In this document: in pieces, positions 48,047-57,285 of the stretch
How the letters are laid out: each line of letters begins with the position of its first letter
Numbering within the stretch: position 1 is the first letter of the stretch
Assembly (NCBI GenBank): GCA_014802015.1
Contig: JAAVDB010000011.1
Span: 16,159-80,158 of the forward strand
DNA from: Bacteroides sp.
Lineage (GTDB): Bacteria; Bacteroidota; Bacteroidia; Bacteroidales; Muribaculaceae
DNA length: 64,000 nt
Direction: 5' to 3'
Position numbers and translations under genes: made by a program
The notes under the pieces: model-generated
Databases searched by the model: none
What the model saw: only the letters and a program-made list of their open reading frames with translations
What the model was told of the DNA's origin: nothing

Positions 48047-50575
48047 TTACAATACTTTCACTTCATGCTGTCCGTCAGCCAGATGCACGATATATGTGCC
48101 GGCGAGGGGTATCACACGCTGAGTCTCGGCATCAAACGTCGAGAATGCGTTGCCGTCAAGTTCGAGCTCGACATTGACAGTCTTGCCTGCGGGGATATTG
48201 ACACGTTTGAAACCTTTAAGGCTCTTGATGGGGCCTGACTTGTCGGCCGGATTGCTCACATAGAGCATTACGACCTCATCGCCATCCATCTTGCCTGTAT
48301 TGGTAACGGGGACTGTCACTTTGACAGACTCTCCGGCCTTGATCTTACTTGACGAGAAGCCAGGCTTGCCGTACTCGAACGTGGTGTAGCTCAGACCGTG
48401 ACCGAAAGGATAGAGAGGTTCACCCTTGAAGTAGCGGTATGTGCGGCCAACCATCGAATAATCCTCGAAATCGGGAAGCTGCGAATCATCCTTGTAGAAT
48501 GTGACGGGCAGACGTCCGCCGGGATTGTAGGCACCGAAGAGCACGTCGGCCACAGCCTGACCACCCGCCTGACCCGGATACCATGCCTGAAGGATAGCGT
48601 CGCAGATCTCATCCTCGGGAGCGAGACCCACGGCCGAACCTGAACAGTTGACAAAGACCACCTGCTTGCCGGCCTCTTTGAGTCGCTTGATGAACTGACG
48701 CTGCACGGTGGGGAGTTCGATGGTCTCGCGGTCACCGCCACGGAATCCGGGCAGCGTCACACGCATCTCCTCACCTTCAAGCCGGGGCGAGATGCCACCT
48801 ACGAATATCACTACATCGGCATCGGCCAGATCCACGTCAGCGCGAGGCACCGAGACTATATCGAAATTAAGTGTCGCGTCTCCGTCATAGTGCTTGTAAC
48901 GCAGCTCCAGATCATGACGCTCGCCCTTGGATACAGTGAACATATATGATGCCTTATGATCCTGACGGGCATCCTTGTCACGCGCCATAACGACCTTGCC
49001 GTCAAGAAGCACAGCCTCGTCACCACGGCTTGATTCGTACGTGAGCATGTAATCGCCGTCAGCCGGAGCCACAAATGTGCCTTTGAAAACTCCGCCGAAA
49101 TCGGTGAGATTGAGTCCGGGAGCGAACACGGTGGCACCTCCGCCATCCAGCGTCATCGGTGAAGTGTAAACGGCCGTAGCGACAGGTGCGCCGGTGAAGT
49201 CATGTCCGTTCCAGTAGGAGGCTTTCATACCACCTTCGATTTTGTCAAACTGTGACTCCATGTTATCGCTCACCACATGCGAGCATCCACGCTCATACAC
49301 AGCTGTGGGCACATATCCGCGTACACCTTCGAGCACGGTCGACGTGTGAGTGGGGAATCCATTGTAATTGGCCCACTGCATTACAGAATCATTGGCATTC
49401 GGACCCATGACATAAATCTTCTTGCCCGACTTGGGATCGAGGGGCAGGATGCCGTTGTTCTTGAGCAGAGTCATAGACTTGCGCGCCATCTCAAGCGCCT
49501 TGGCAGCGTGGGCCGGAGTGTCAAGATGAGTCTCGGCGGTATAGCTGTTCCAGGGCACATCGGCAGCATTGTCAATCTCGCCGAGGCGATAACGGTAATC
49601 GAGCAGTTTCACTACGGCCGAGTCGATGAATGCCTCGGTGATGAGTCCCTGATCGTAGGCCTTGCGCAGATTCTTGTAAACGCCTCCGCACTCCAGATCG
49701 GTACCCGACATCACAGCATCAGCGCCTGCATGAGCATCGGACGGATGCGTGTGGTGCGAGTTGACACCGGTAAAGTCGCTGATAGCACCGCAGTCTGACA
49801 CGATGATATTCTTGTAGCCCCATTCGTTGCGGAGAATCTGCTGGAGCAGTTTTTTACTTGAGCAGCAAGGTTCGCCCTCATAACGGTTGTAGGCACACAT
49901 CACCTGAGCCACATCCTCGTCGACAAGCGCCTTGAATGCAGGCAGATAAGTCTCCCACAGGTCGCGAGGATCTATATCCTTGGCATCAAACGAGTGACGG
50001 TTCCATTCCGGACCGCTGTGCACGGCAAAGTGCTTGGCTCCGGCGAGCGACTTCATATATTTACCCCCCTTCGGGCCCTGAAGGCCATTGACCACGGCGA
50101 CGCCCATACGTGATGTCAGATAGGGATCCTCACCGTAAGTCTCCTGACCGCGTCCCCAACGCGGGTCACGGAAGATGTTGATGTTAGGGGTCCAGAATGC
50201 GAGACACTGATAGCGTTTGAGCGGACCGGCAGCTCTGAAACCGTTGAACTTCGCGCGGGCTTCGTCACTGACTATCGCAAAGGTCTCGCCGACAGCATCG
50301 TCATCAAATGTAGCGGCCATGCCTATGGTCTGCGGAAACACCGTAGCCAATCCGGCACGGGCAACACCGTGAAGCGCCTCGCTCCACCAGTGAAACTGAG
50401 GGATGCCAAGCCGCTCGATAGCGGGTGAGGAATCCATCATAAGAGAAATTTTTTCGTCGAGAGTGAGTTTCCCAAGCATCTCCTCCGCCTTCTCGCGCGA
50501 AGTCTGCCCCATCACAGATAGCGCGCTGACAGCACACAGTGATGCCATCAAATACTTTTTCACGGCCTTCATCAA
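48047..50575 (-). CDS. GH3 beta-glucosidase/xylosidase with PA14-like insert and Fn3-like C-terminus
   Basis: Signal peptide; LGIPQFHWWSEALHGVARAG, KHFAVHSGPEWNRHSF, VSDCGAI, YKHYDGDATLNFD insert, FGHGLSYTTF. Confidence 0.92.
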   Translation of the reverse strand: MMKAVKKYLMASLCAVSALSVMGQTSREKAEEMLGKLTLDEKISLMMDSSPAIERLGIPQFHWWSEALHGVARAGLATVFPQTIGMAATFDDDAVGETFAIVSDEARAKFNGFRAAGPLKRYQCLAFWTPNINIFRDPRWGRGQETYGEDPYLTSRMGVAVVNGLQGPKGGKYMKSLAGAKHFAVHSGPEWNRHSFDAKDIDPRDLWETYLPAFKALVDEDVAQVMCAYNRYEGEPCCSSKKLLQQILRNEWGYKNIIVSDCGAISDFTGVNSHHTHPSDAHAGADAVMSGTDLECGGVYKNLRKAYDQGLITEAFIDSAVVKLLDYRYRLGEIDNAADVPWNSYTAETHLDTPAHAAKALEMARKSMTLLKNNGILPLDPKSGKKIYVMGPNANDSVMQWANYNGFPTHTSTVLEGVRGYVPTAVYERGCSHVVSDNMESQFDKIEGGMKASYWNGHDFTGAPVATAVYTSPMTLDGGGATVFAPGLNLTDFGGVFKGTFVAPADGDYMLTYESSRGDEAVLLDGKVVMARDKDARQDHKASYMFTVSKGERHDLELRYKHYDGDATLNFDIVSVPRADVDLADADVVIFVGGISPRLEGEEMRVTLPGFRGGDRETIELPTVQRQFIKRLKEAGKQVVFVNCSGSAVGLAPEDEICDAILQAWYPGQAGGQAVADVLFGAYNPGGRLPVTFYKDDSQLPDFEDYSMVGRTYRYFKGEPLYPFGHGLSYTTFEYGKPGFSSSKIKAGESVKVTVPVTNTGKMDGDEVVMLYVSNPADKSGPIKSLKGFKRVNIPAGKTVNVELELDGNAFSTFDAETQRVIPLAGTYIVHLADGQHEVKVL

Positions 50576-50689
50576 TAAAACAAGGTTAGTAGTTATTAAA
50601 AAATTGAGTTACTTATGCGAACAAAGTTAATCAAATAATCCAAAATACGCAACCGCAACTCAAGACCGAGACATCAAATCGACATATTA

Positions 50690-50794
50690 TCAATCGAATC
50701 TTTCGACAAGGCTGACAAGCTGTTCTCTAAGAGGGATGAGATCATAAGTCATAGTCGCAAACAGTCGTTCTTTATCACGGATTGTTTCTCTCAT
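50690..50794 (-). pseudogene. Truncated HepT (DUF86/HEPN)-like remnant, 34 aa
   Basis: MRETIRDKERLFATMTYDLIPLREQLVSLVERFD*; start resembles DUF86 proteins (MRExIRDKxRL) and overlaps the MNT gene end. Confidence 0.5.
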
Positions 50795-51086
50795 AGATCA
50801 GAATTTTATCGCGATTGACTGAGGGGATAGCAAACGGACGCAATGTATCCATCTCAACAAGATCTACATCCCTATGTAAAATAGATGTCAATGCCGTGTG
50901 CATGCCACCCATCGTAAAAAGGGTGATCGTCTCATGCGGATCAAATTCAAGCAGAATATCTACATCACTGTGAGCTGATTCCTCTCCACGGGAATACGAC
51001 CCGAACAACCACGCCCTGAGTACCGGCTGAGTCGACAAATAACGCCTCAGCTGCGGGATGAGATTATCTATCGTATAGCGGGTCAT
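50775..51086 (-). CDS. MntA-like minimal nucleotidyltransferase
   Basis: LFGSYSRGEESAHSDVDILLEF = GSx10DxD. Confidence 0.88.
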   Translation of the reverse strand: MTRYTIDNLIPQLRRYLSTQPVLRAWLFGSYSRGEESAHSDVDILLEFDPHETITLFTMGGMHTALTSILHRDVDLVEMDTLRPFAIPSVNRDKILIYERNNP

Positions 51087-51289
51087 AAATCAGACAGTTC
51101 ATGTATTTTAGTGCACAAATATAATAATTCTTTGTAATGCAAACAATTTCATAACTCACATTTGAATAATTTCTATTGAAAAAATTCTTTAGAGACTGCA
51201 TTATTTCAAGCGAGCTGTGTTAAACATTATTCGGGAAGAAGTGTTAAATTTGTGACCATGAATCCGAATATTAACTAAAACTCCCATAT

Positions 51290-53026
51290 ATGGAAATTAA
51301 TCTCAAGGACATCCACTCACCGGCCGACATCAAGGGCCTCGATCTCGAACATCTGCATCTGCTCAGTGGCGAACTGCGAGCCGCACTCATGCGCAAACTC
51401 GCCGCTCACGGCGGACACGTCGGCCCGAATCTCGGTGTCGTAGAAGCCACCGTGGCACTTCATTACGTATTTGATGCTCCGAGCGATAAAATAGTATTTG
51501 ATGTATCGCATCAGAGTTATGTACACAAGATGCTGACCGGACGTATCGAGGCATTCATCGACCCGGCCAAGTATGATGACGTGACCGGCTATACGTGTCC
51601 CGGAGAGAGTGATTATGACCTGTTTGAGGTCGGACACACCTCGACATCGATCTCACTTGCTACCGGTCTTGCCAAAGCCCGTGACCTGAAGGGCGGCAAA
51701 GAGAATGTCATCGCATTCATCGGCGATGCATCGCTCGGTGGCGGCATGGCTCTCGAAGCCCTCAACTATGCGCCCGAACTCGGCAGCAATATCATAATCA
51801 TCCTCAACGACAACCAGATGTCGATCGCTGAAAATCACGGCGAGCTCTACAATCATCTGGCCGAACTGCGCAAGACCAACGGCACATCGCCCAACAATAT
51901 ATTCAAGGCACTCGGATACGAATACATCTATGTAGGCGAAGGCAACGATTTACGTGCCCTGATCCATGCCTACAAGGCCGCCAAGGATCAGCCTCGCGCC
52001 GTACTCGTGCATATCAACACGATGAAAGGTATGGGCCTGCCGTGCGCCGAGAGCAACCAGGAGGCATTCCACTTTGCCGCTCCGTTCGATCTGAAAACCG
52101 GTGCTCCGGCCAATCCGCTTGATGCCGAGAGCTATGACGACATGTTCGCACGCAAAATGCTTGAACACACCCGTGCGGACAAGAATGTAGCGGTAATGAC
52201 CGCAGGTACACCCGGAGCCTTTGGGCTGACACCGGCCGTGCGCGATGCGATGGGTAGTCAATACATCGACACCGGCATCGCCGAGCAGGACTGCGTGACA
52301 ATGGCCGCCGGTCTCGCTAAGGGTGGCGTGCGCCCGGTGATGGGTGTCGTGGCGACATTCATCCAGCGTGCTTACGACCAATTGTCACACGATGTGGCCA
52401 TCAATAATCTTCCCGCGGTATTCGTAGAGTTTTACGGCAGCCTGTTCGGTATGAACGACATGACACATCTGGGATTCTTTGACATCGCAATGATCTCAAA
52501 TATCCCCAACATACGCATGCTTGCACCGGCCACAGCCGAGGAATACATCGCTATGCTTGATTATGCCATCGGTCAGACCGATCACCCCGTAGTGATACGC
52601 ACTCCCGGTGGAGCCGTATCGCATCAGTCGACGCCGGTCAATACCGATTTCACCCGCTACGACATCGTCGAGGAGGGTGCTGACGTCGCACTGATCGCAG
52701 AGGGTCCGATGCTCGGCATAGCCCGCAAAGCGGCCGCCCTGCTCCGCGACAAGGGTGTCACGCCCACAGTCATCAATCCGCGTATTCTGTCGCAGGTCGA
52801 CACGGAATGTCTCGATACGCTCAAAGGCTACCGTCACGTTATAACAGTGGAGGACGGCATTATCGACGGTGGATTCGGACAGAAGGTAGCGTCATATCTC
52901 GCTCCGACCGGCATACGTGTTACATGTCTCGGACTCAAGAAAGAATTTGAAGACCGTTATAAAGTAGCCGACCTGCTCCGCGATAACTCTCTCACACCCG
53001 AGCAGATCGCCGAATTGGCTATCTAA
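51290..53026 (+). CDS. 1-deoxy-D-xylulose-5-phosphate synthase-like transketolase
   Basis: HVGPNLGVVEATVALHYVFDAPSDKIVFDVSHQSYVHKMLTGR, GHTSTSISLATGLAKARD, LNDNQMSI, DTGIAEQ. Confidence 0.85.
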   Translation: MEINLKDIHSPADIKGLDLEHLHLLSGELRAALMRKLAAHGGHVGPNLGVVEATVALHYVFDAPSDKIVFDVSHQSYVHKMLTGRIEAFIDPAKYDDVTGYTCPGESDYDLFEVGHTSTSISLATGLAKARDLKGGKENVIAFIGDASLGGGMALEALNYAPELGSNIIIILNDNQMSIAENHGELYNHLAELRKTNGTSPNNIFKALGYEYIYVGEGNDLRALIHAYKAAKDQPRAVLVHINTMKGMGLPCAESNQEAFHFAAPFDLKTGAPANPLDAESYDDMFARKMLEHTRADKNVAVMTAGTPGAFGLTPAVRDAMGSQYIDTGIAEQDCVTMAAGLAKGGVRPVMGVVATFIQRAYDQLSHDVAINNLPAVFVEFYGSLFGMNDMTHLGFFDIAMISNIPNIRMLAPATAEEYIAMLDYAIGQTDHPVVIRTPGGAVSHQSTPVNTDFTRYDIVEEGADVALIAEGPMLGIARKAAALLRDKGVTPTVINPRILSQVDTECLDTLKGYRHVITVEDGIIDGGFGQKVASYLAPTGIRVTCLGLKKEFEDRYKVADLLRDNSLTPEQIAELAI

Positions 53027-53286
53027 GACCCCGTTCCCCAATATTTGTTAACGCTGAGGTCGCATATCTCCGAGTGACAGCACAAAAAGCGCCGGAGATA
53101 TGCGCCTGTAAGGTAACTTTTTCACATCGTCATACATCAAAAAATTACCATCGCCTCGGCCAATCGTCACGCATCTGCGTCCGCTTGTTTCTGTCACGAT
53201 GGGACTCCATCGCTCCCTCACTGCGCGAACACAGCTGCATAACACTTGACCGCCTCAGCATTAACAAATATTGGGGAACGGGGTCT
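53026..53286. mobile_element. MITE-like/intergenic inverted-repeat element, copy 2 (261 bp)
   Basis: Same termini and core as 18957-19254; terminal A coincides with last base of the upstream stop codon. Confidence 0.75.
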
Positions 53287-53311
53287 AAGACAGCAACTGA
53301 AAGACAGACAT

Positions 53312-53362
53312 AAAATCAGAGGGCGTTTAACATTTGTTATTAAACGCCCTCTGATTTTTTGT
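53312..53362 (+). terminator. Intrinsic terminator
   Basis: AAAATCAGAGGGCGTTTA-ACATTTGTTAT-TAAACGCCCTCTGATTTTTT. Confidence 0.85.
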
Positions 53363-53363
53363 C

Positions 53364-53371
53364 TACCTTTG
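53364..53371 (+). promoter_or_regulatory. Putative -7 element of GH105 gene
   Basis: TACCTTTG, 19 bp before ATG. Confidence 0.45.
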
Positions 53372-53389
53372 CGGTATATAACCTTAGCC

Positions 53390-54709
53390 ATGAAAAAACT
53401 GTTTCTTCTGACTGTAGCGGCCGTTGCCGTGCTGTCTGTTTCGGCTCAACTGCCTTCGGGCGCCGATATAATGTCCGTAACCGAAAGGGTCGCTGACAAA
53501 TTTATCGCTTCATATCCCGATGTGGGGGCCAAGAGTTATGTCGGAGGTAAGGAACGTAACAGTAAGATATGGACACGAGGTGTGTTTTACGAGGGGCTGC
53601 TCAATGCCTATCGTGAGAATCCGCGTGCCGACTGGCTGAAATATTGCACCGACTGGGGCGACTTTCATAAGTGGGTGAGCAGTTCGAACAATGAGGCAAA
53701 GTCACACAACGCCGACTATCAGTGCTGCGGTCAGGCATATCTTGAGATGTACGCCATGGATCCCGAACAGGAAATCAGAATGGAACATATCAAGATGAGA
53801 ATTGACCAGATGATCGCGACCGGACGCAACGACTACTGGTATTGGGTAGATGCGATACAGATGAGTATGCCGGTCATGGCTATGCTCGGAGACATCACCG
53901 GCGATCCCGTCTACTGGTCATCCATGTATGATCTCTACACCTTTACACGCGACAAGCAGGGTGGTAACTCCAAGGGAGGTGGCAGCCCTCTGTTCAACAC
54001 CGAGACCGGCCTGTGGTATCGCGACTATAAGTTTGATCCTCCCTATCGCGACAAGACCGAGAGCGACAAGGATTGCTATTGGAGCCGTGGCAACGGCTGG
54101 GTCTACATGGCTCTGGCAAGAGTGATGCAGTTCACTCCGGCCGACGAGAGCCATCGGGCCGGATATGAGACAGACTTCAAGACCATGAGCGAGGGGCTGA
54201 AAAATTGTCAGCGCACCGATGGCTCTTGGAGCGTCAGCCTGGCCGCGCCCTCCAACTTCGGAGCGGCCGGAAGCGAGGGGCCTGAGATGACGGGCACTTC
54301 GCTATTTGTAGGCGGCATGGCCTGGGGAGTACGTACCGGTCTACTCGATGCCGAAATATATATGCCTGTAATCGAGCGTGGATGGGAGGCCATGAGTGCC
54401 GCTGTGCATCCCGACGGTAAGGTAGGCTATATACAGGGAACAGGCTCGTCCCCGGAGGACGGAGGCCCCATAACGTATGACTCGACACCTGACTTCGAGG
54501 ACTTTGGCGTAGGATGCTGGCTGTGGGGTGCGTCAGAAGTACACGCCCTCGCACTTAAACTCGAAAGTGAGCAGAGCGTGATTACCGACATCGAGGCTGA
54601 CGACCCGGACTTCGACGACAACTTTTATGACCTCATGGGACGGCGGGTCAGCCAACCGTTGCCGGGACATATCTATATCCACCGCAGAAAGTGCATCATC
54701 TGCCGTTAA
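53390..54709 (+). CDS. GH105/GH88-like unsaturated glucuronyl/rhamnogalacturonyl hydrolase
   Basis: Signal MKKLFLLTVAAVAVLSVSA; WTRGVFYEGLLNAY, YWYWVDAIQMSMPVMA, YWSRGNGWVYMALARV. Track start 53246 lies inside the repeat element. Confidence 0.85.
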   Translation: MKKLFLLTVAAVAVLSVSAQLPSGADIMSVTERVADKFIASYPDVGAKSYVGGKERNSKIWTRGVFYEGLLNAYRENPRADWLKYCTDWGDFHKWVSSSNNEAKSHNADYQCCGQAYLEMYAMDPEQEIRMEHIKMRIDQMIATGRNDYWYWVDAIQMSMPVMAMLGDITGDPVYWSSMYDLYTFTRDKQGGNSKGGGSPLFNTETGLWYRDYKFDPPYRDKTESDKDCYWSRGNGWVYMALARVMQFTPADESHRAGYETDFKTMSEGLKNCQRTDGSWSVSLAAPSNFGAAGSEGPEMTGTSLFVGGMAWGVRTGLLDAEIYMPVIERGWEAMSAAVHPDGKVGYIQGTGSSPEDGGPITYDSTPDFEDFGVGCWLWGASEVHALALKLESEQSVITDIEADDPDFDDNFYDLMGRRVSQPLPGHIYIHRRKCIICR

Positions 54710-54750
54710 TCCGCTACATATACCATAAATCAATATTTCTAACAAATATC

Positions 54751-56169
54751 ATGAAGAGATTCATCACAGGCATTTTCGCCTTTATGTTAGCATGCGGTGT
54801 GTCCGCTCAGAACAAAGATTATTCCCGTTATTACGACGGATTGCCGATAGAAATCAAACAGGTATCTGCCATAACTTTTCCCGACCGGTCTACCGACATC
54901 ATCCGGCACGGAGCCGTTGGCGATGGCGTCACTCTGTGCACGGGTGCCATCCAGAGCGCTATCGACTCGCTTGCGGCCTTGGGAGGCGGACGTGTGGAAA
55001 TACCGATGGGCGTATGGCTCACCGGCCCGCTCGAACTCAGAAGCAATATCAATCTTGTACTCGACAAGAACGCCATCCTGTATTTCTCGCCCGACAAATC
55101 ACTCTACGTCGATTCCGAGCCCAAGGCCTCGCGGTTTCGTCCCTGCATTACGGCCGTGAGATGCACCAATATAGGTATTACCGGCAACGGTATGATCGAC
55201 GGTAACGGTGCGCAGTGGCGCCCTGTAAAACGCGGCAAGGTCAGCGATGTCGAGTGGCGCGATTATCGTGACATGGGAGGCGTTGAACTCCAGGACGGCA
55301 ATATGTGGTATCCGTGGAAGATGAAATCAGGCTATCCCGACATGGCCGCGACTCCCGAGAAACAGGAGAAGAAGCGCAACGACCTGTTTCGAGTATTCTA
55401 TTGCGAGAACATCCTGCTCGAAGGGGTGACATTCCAGAATGCACCGAAATTTCATGTCCATCCCTTCAACAGCCGCAACATCATCATGGACGGCATCACC
55501 GTACGCTGTCCGTGGAATGCTCAGAACGGCGATGCCATCGACCTGAGCGACTGCCACCGGTGCCTCATCGTCAACTCGACTGTCGATGCAGGTGATGACG
55601 GTCTGTGCCTGAAGAGCAGCGAGCATAAGAAGGGCACAGACATCAACGGTGTGCAGGACGTATTGCTGCGTTACAATACAGTCTATCACGCTCACGGCGG
55701 ATTTGTGATCGGCAGCGAGGACATCTGCGGCATCACCCGTGTCGTGGCCACCGACTGCCGGTTCTCGGGTACAGATACGGGGCTGCGCTTCAAGAGTGCG
55801 ATCAGTCGCGGAGGACGCACTCAGGACATATACATCTCCGACATAATGATGGCTGACATCCGCGGAGAGGCTATAGTCTTTGAATGCACATACAACCTTG
55901 CAAACGCCAATGTCAAACCCGGCGAGGTGGATCAGACCAAGCCGTATAATATCCCTGAATTTACCGACATACACATCAGTGACATCATCTGCCGAGGATG
56001 CAAGACCGGCATCAAGGCCTCGGGACTGGCCGGATATGACTGCGTGCACGACATAGACATCTCCGACTGTACCCTCGTCTACACTCGTGACTCAACCATC
56101 ATCGACCCCTCGACCGCGCGCCTCAACCTCAACAACGTCCGCCTCATCCCCGCCAAGAAGGCCGAATGA
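54751..56169 (+). CDS. GH28 polygalacturonase-like
   Basis: Signal peptide; NGDAIDLSDCHRCLIVNSTVDAGDDGLCLKSS, GGFVIGSE. Confidence 0.88.
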   Translation: MKRFITGIFAFMLACGVSAQNKDYSRYYDGLPIEIKQVSAITFPDRSTDIIRHGAVGDGVTLCTGAIQSAIDSLAALGGGRVEIPMGVWLTGPLELRSNINLVLDKNAILYFSPDKSLYVDSEPKASRFRPCITAVRCTNIGITGNGMIDGNGAQWRPVKRGKVSDVEWRDYRDMGGVELQDGNMWYPWKMKSGYPDMAATPEKQEKKRNDLFRVFYCENILLEGVTFQNAPKFHVHPFNSRNIIMDGITVRCPWNAQNGDAIDLSDCHRCLIVNSTVDAGDDGLCLKSSEHKKGTDINGVQDVLLRYNTVYHAHGGFVIGSEDICGITRVVATDCRFSGTDTGLRFKSAISRGGRTQDIYISDIMMADIRGEAIVFECTYNLANANVKPGEVDQTKPYNIPEFTDIHISDIICRGCKTGIKASGLAGYDCVHDIDISDCTLVYTRDSTIIDPSTARLNLNNVRLIPAKKAE

Positions 56170-56277
56170 ACGGCTTTCTCACTGTTAAATTACGACACAA
56201 ATCCGGTCAAAAGGTGCGATAATGTCGTAATGCATGAGATTTTATAAAAATCAATATCAGCAAAAATTACAACAAAA

Positions 56278-56308
56278 TTGTCAAGTCTCAAAATTTGATG
56301 TAAATTTG
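56278..56308 (+). promoter_or_regulatory. Bacteroidetes-type promoter ahead of structured RNA region
   Basis: TTG 56278-56280, 20-nt spacer, TAAATTTG 56301-56308. Confidence 0.6.
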
Positions 56309-56354
56309 CATCATATTCTCACGGGAATACCACTCTTTTCAATCATAGCTCAAT

Positions 56355-56475
56355 CGCTGTCTGAACCACCACCTCGATCAAAGAACGAGCTATTTACAAT
56401 CTACATTGGGATTCGTGCCTCATAGCGCGGACTTGTCCCATAGTAGATTGTAGCCTGTGGTGGGCTAAGACAGCG
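56355..56475 (+). ncRNA. Candidate structured RNA / 5' leader
   Basis: Nested helices 56355-62/56468-75, 56366-70/56459-63, 56397-404/56443-50, 56407-11/56436-40, 56414-18/56425-29, plus a side hairpin CTCG..CGAG. Confidence 0.55.
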
Positions 56476-56582
56476 TATGGCGAAAGTCTGCGCTCTTTTT
56501 GTCTCTTTAAACACGCATTCTTCGCCATTAATTATCATATTGAATGGCAATAATGCAAAACACCAAATATCATCACAGACAA

Positions 56583-57125
56583 ATGAAAAAAGAAATCGAA
56601 TTGTGGAAAAGCGTAATGTCATGTATGCTCATAGTTGCACTCATGTTGTGCTCTCCAATCGAAATGATTGCACAAACTACCAACAATAGGAATAATGTTT
56701 TGGAGAGTGGTACACCTCTAATGCTTCGGTTAAATGAAGACTTTAGATCCGACAATAAAGCCGATACCGGAATTATTAATGCGATCGTAGATACAGATGT
56801 GTATTCTGCTGACGGAGCAAGAGTTTTAATTAAAGCCGGAACACCTGCCATTATCGAATTTACGGTAGAATCCAACGGTTCATGGGGTAAAGCCGGCAAA
56901 ATATGTCTTACTCATGCTACAACTAAAGCAATCGATAACAAACGCGTATCACTTCGTCTCAGCAATTGCCAAAAAGGAGGGAGTAAACTCGGTGGCGTAA
57001 TAGCCTTGTCAATAATATTTTTCCCCATCGGCCTACTCAGCGGATGCATGAAAGGTAGTATGCCTAAAATTCCTAACGGCACTATATTCAATGCGTCTGT
57101 CATACAGGATGTCACAGTTGAATAA
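56583..57125 (+). CDS. Hypothetical exported protein (AT-rich gene)
   Basis: Signal peptide-like MKKEIELWKSVMSCMLIVALMLCSPIEMIAQ; C-terminal hydrophobic GVIALSIIFFPIGLLSG. Confidence 0.6.
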   Translation: MKKEIELWKSVMSCMLIVALMLCSPIEMIAQTTNNRNNVLESGTPLMLRLNEDFRSDNKADTGIINAIVDTDVYSADGARVLIKAGTPAIIEFTVESNGSWGKAGKICLTHATTKAIDNKRVSLRLSNCQKGGSKLGGVIALSIIFFPIGLLSGCMKGSMPKIPNGTIFNASVIQDVTVE

Positions 57126-57133
57126 TCAGAAAC

Positions 57134-57167
57134 AATAAAGTCTCTACTTCATAGTGGAGACTTTATT
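57134..57167 (+). terminator. Intrinsic terminator-like hairpin
   Basis: AATAAAGTCTC...GAGACTTTATT. Confidence 0.7.
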
Positions 57168-57285
57168 GCTTTAAAGCACGCATAGTTCTTAAATATAGTC
57201 ATTTTTAATCCATTCTTTGTCAAAAATTTGTATCTTTGCAACTTTAAAATACGAATCACAAGCATCTCTCTCATATTTTTAAAGT

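Noticed and set aside
53246-53389. N-terminal extension of the GH105 ORF
   Set aside because: Lies in the repeat element and terminator; the signal peptide begins at 53390.
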